Shown in pieces: positions 63,394-64,000 of a stretch of DNA of 64,000 bases (positions are counted from its first letter, which is position 1; every line of letters starts with the position of its first letter). This DNA is from Symbiodinium natans (lineage: Eukaryota > Sar > Dinophyceae > Suessiales > Symbiodiniaceae): contig CAJNDS010000113.1 of assembly GCA_905221605.1 (NCBI GenBank), positions 696,674 to 760,673 on the forward strand. Reading direction: 5' to 3'. The position numbers and the translations under genes are program-made. A model generated the notes under the pieces. That model had not been told where the DNA came from. It ran no database searches and saw only the letters and a list, made by a program, of their open reading frames with translations.

Positions 63394-64000
63394 CTAAACC
63401 CTAAACCCTAAACCCTAAACCCCAAATCCTAAACCGCAAACCCCAAACCCTAAACCCGAATCGACATGAAACCTTGAGTCCTGCAAGGCCCTATAAGGGC
63501 CATCCGGGCCCGCAAACTTCAATGACTGCTTCAACCCTCAACTCTCAACGCTCAACCCTCAACCCTCAATTTAAACCCTAAACCCTAAACCCTCAACCCT
63601 AAACCCTAAACCCTAAACCCTAAACCCCAAACCCTGCAATGTTGAAAAAGAAACCTAAGAGAAGTCTAACAGAAGGAGCCGCGGAGCCCTTCATGGCTCC
63701 ATCCGGTGCCACGCGCGTTTCACGAGGCATCCTCCGTGAGAGGTCGAGTTTAGGGGGCTTTAGGATTTACAGGGTTTAGGGTTTAGGGTTTAGGGTTTGG
63801 GGTTTGGGGTTTGGGGTTTGGGGTTTAGGGTTTAGGGTGGCAGAAACCCGCCACGAAGCTCGTTGCCCCATGCTGGCATTTTGTTCAGGGTTTCGGAATT
63901 AGAGTGTTTAAGATTCAGAGTGTAGGGTTTTTAGGGCAACTAGGGGTACGTAGTAGATTTAGGTGAAGGCTTTAGAAGGTTTAGAATTTAGGGCATTTTG

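Larger units (their letters stand above)
59936..64000. repeat. Array cluster, 60-64 kb
   Basis: G tracts 59950-60030 (TTTGGGG/GTGTGGG), 60208-60245, 60487-60615, 61549-61604, 61648-61715, 62685-62800, 63768-63840; C tracts 60320-60378, 61330-61365, 61417-61490, 62000-62068, 62510-62550, 63393-63455, 63566-63630. 60620-61130 and 61740-61850 are unique. 62200-62480 has decayed G units and a GGGGTAC-type element. Nothing else recognised to the window end. Confidence 0.8.

Overview
The window looks like nuclear DNA of a dinoflagellate, most likely a Symbiodiniaceae-like lineage. The basis is the plant/alveolate telomere motif TTTAGGG/CCCTAAA and one long intronless gene (31303..32871, minus strand). 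That gene belongs to a SH-x-WE...HPDP / D-F-x-C-L-x-Q / RGWC-x-AE / THRSD protein family that I know from dinoflagellate gene sets. I saw no rRNA, tRNA, spliced-leader, CRISPR or bacterial operon signals.

The dominant component is not genic. By eye about 170-190 separate tracts of TTTAGGG or variants (TTTAGGGG, TTTGGGG, TTCAGGG, CCCTAAG, 8- and 9-mers) are scattered from end to end, about equally in both orientations, roughly one per 350 bp. They are commonly separated by islands of only 60-140 bp. Some opposite tracts meet head to head without a spacer. The islands are GC-balanced and many are open in several frames. In a few places the island/tract borders fit GT-AG splice sites and open frames join in phase across the tract (11265..11746 minus, 51220..51483 plus, 59626..59744 minus). 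My main hypothesis is therefore that at least part of the arrays lie in introns of intron-rich or decayed genes.

A second layer consists of short palindromic, MITE- or introner-like families: A (eight copies, ends TTGGGATGTTC), B (ends CCTTGGGGACCAAATGAACC), C (CATGGTCCCTTA), D (TACTTGGAGGTTC, once nested in C with a 6-bp target duplication) and F (TACTAYTTGCTTCAGAA). Two larger elements also stand out: 4043..6478 (about 50-bp inverted termini around an AT-rich repeat and a 101-bp CTCGAG satellite that flips orientation) and 33916..34926 (perfect 25-bp inverted termini around a similar AT-rich repeat). Simple repeats include a 57-base poly-C, (ACGC)n of about 230 bp, and AT microsatellites.

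Layout: 1-3.4 kb arrays; 3.4-6.5 kb large element; 6.5-30.9 kb arrays with palindromic elements; 30.9-33.2 kb array-free gene island; 33.9-34.9 kb 25-bp-TIR element; 35-55.8 kb arrays with candidate spliced exons near 41 and 50.5-51.5 kb; 56.3-57.3 kb Z-DNA-type microsatellites; 57.5-64 kb arrays, with an AT-rich decayed gene at 59.1-59.7 kb. No pathway can be built from the genes seen; only one complete gene is convincing.
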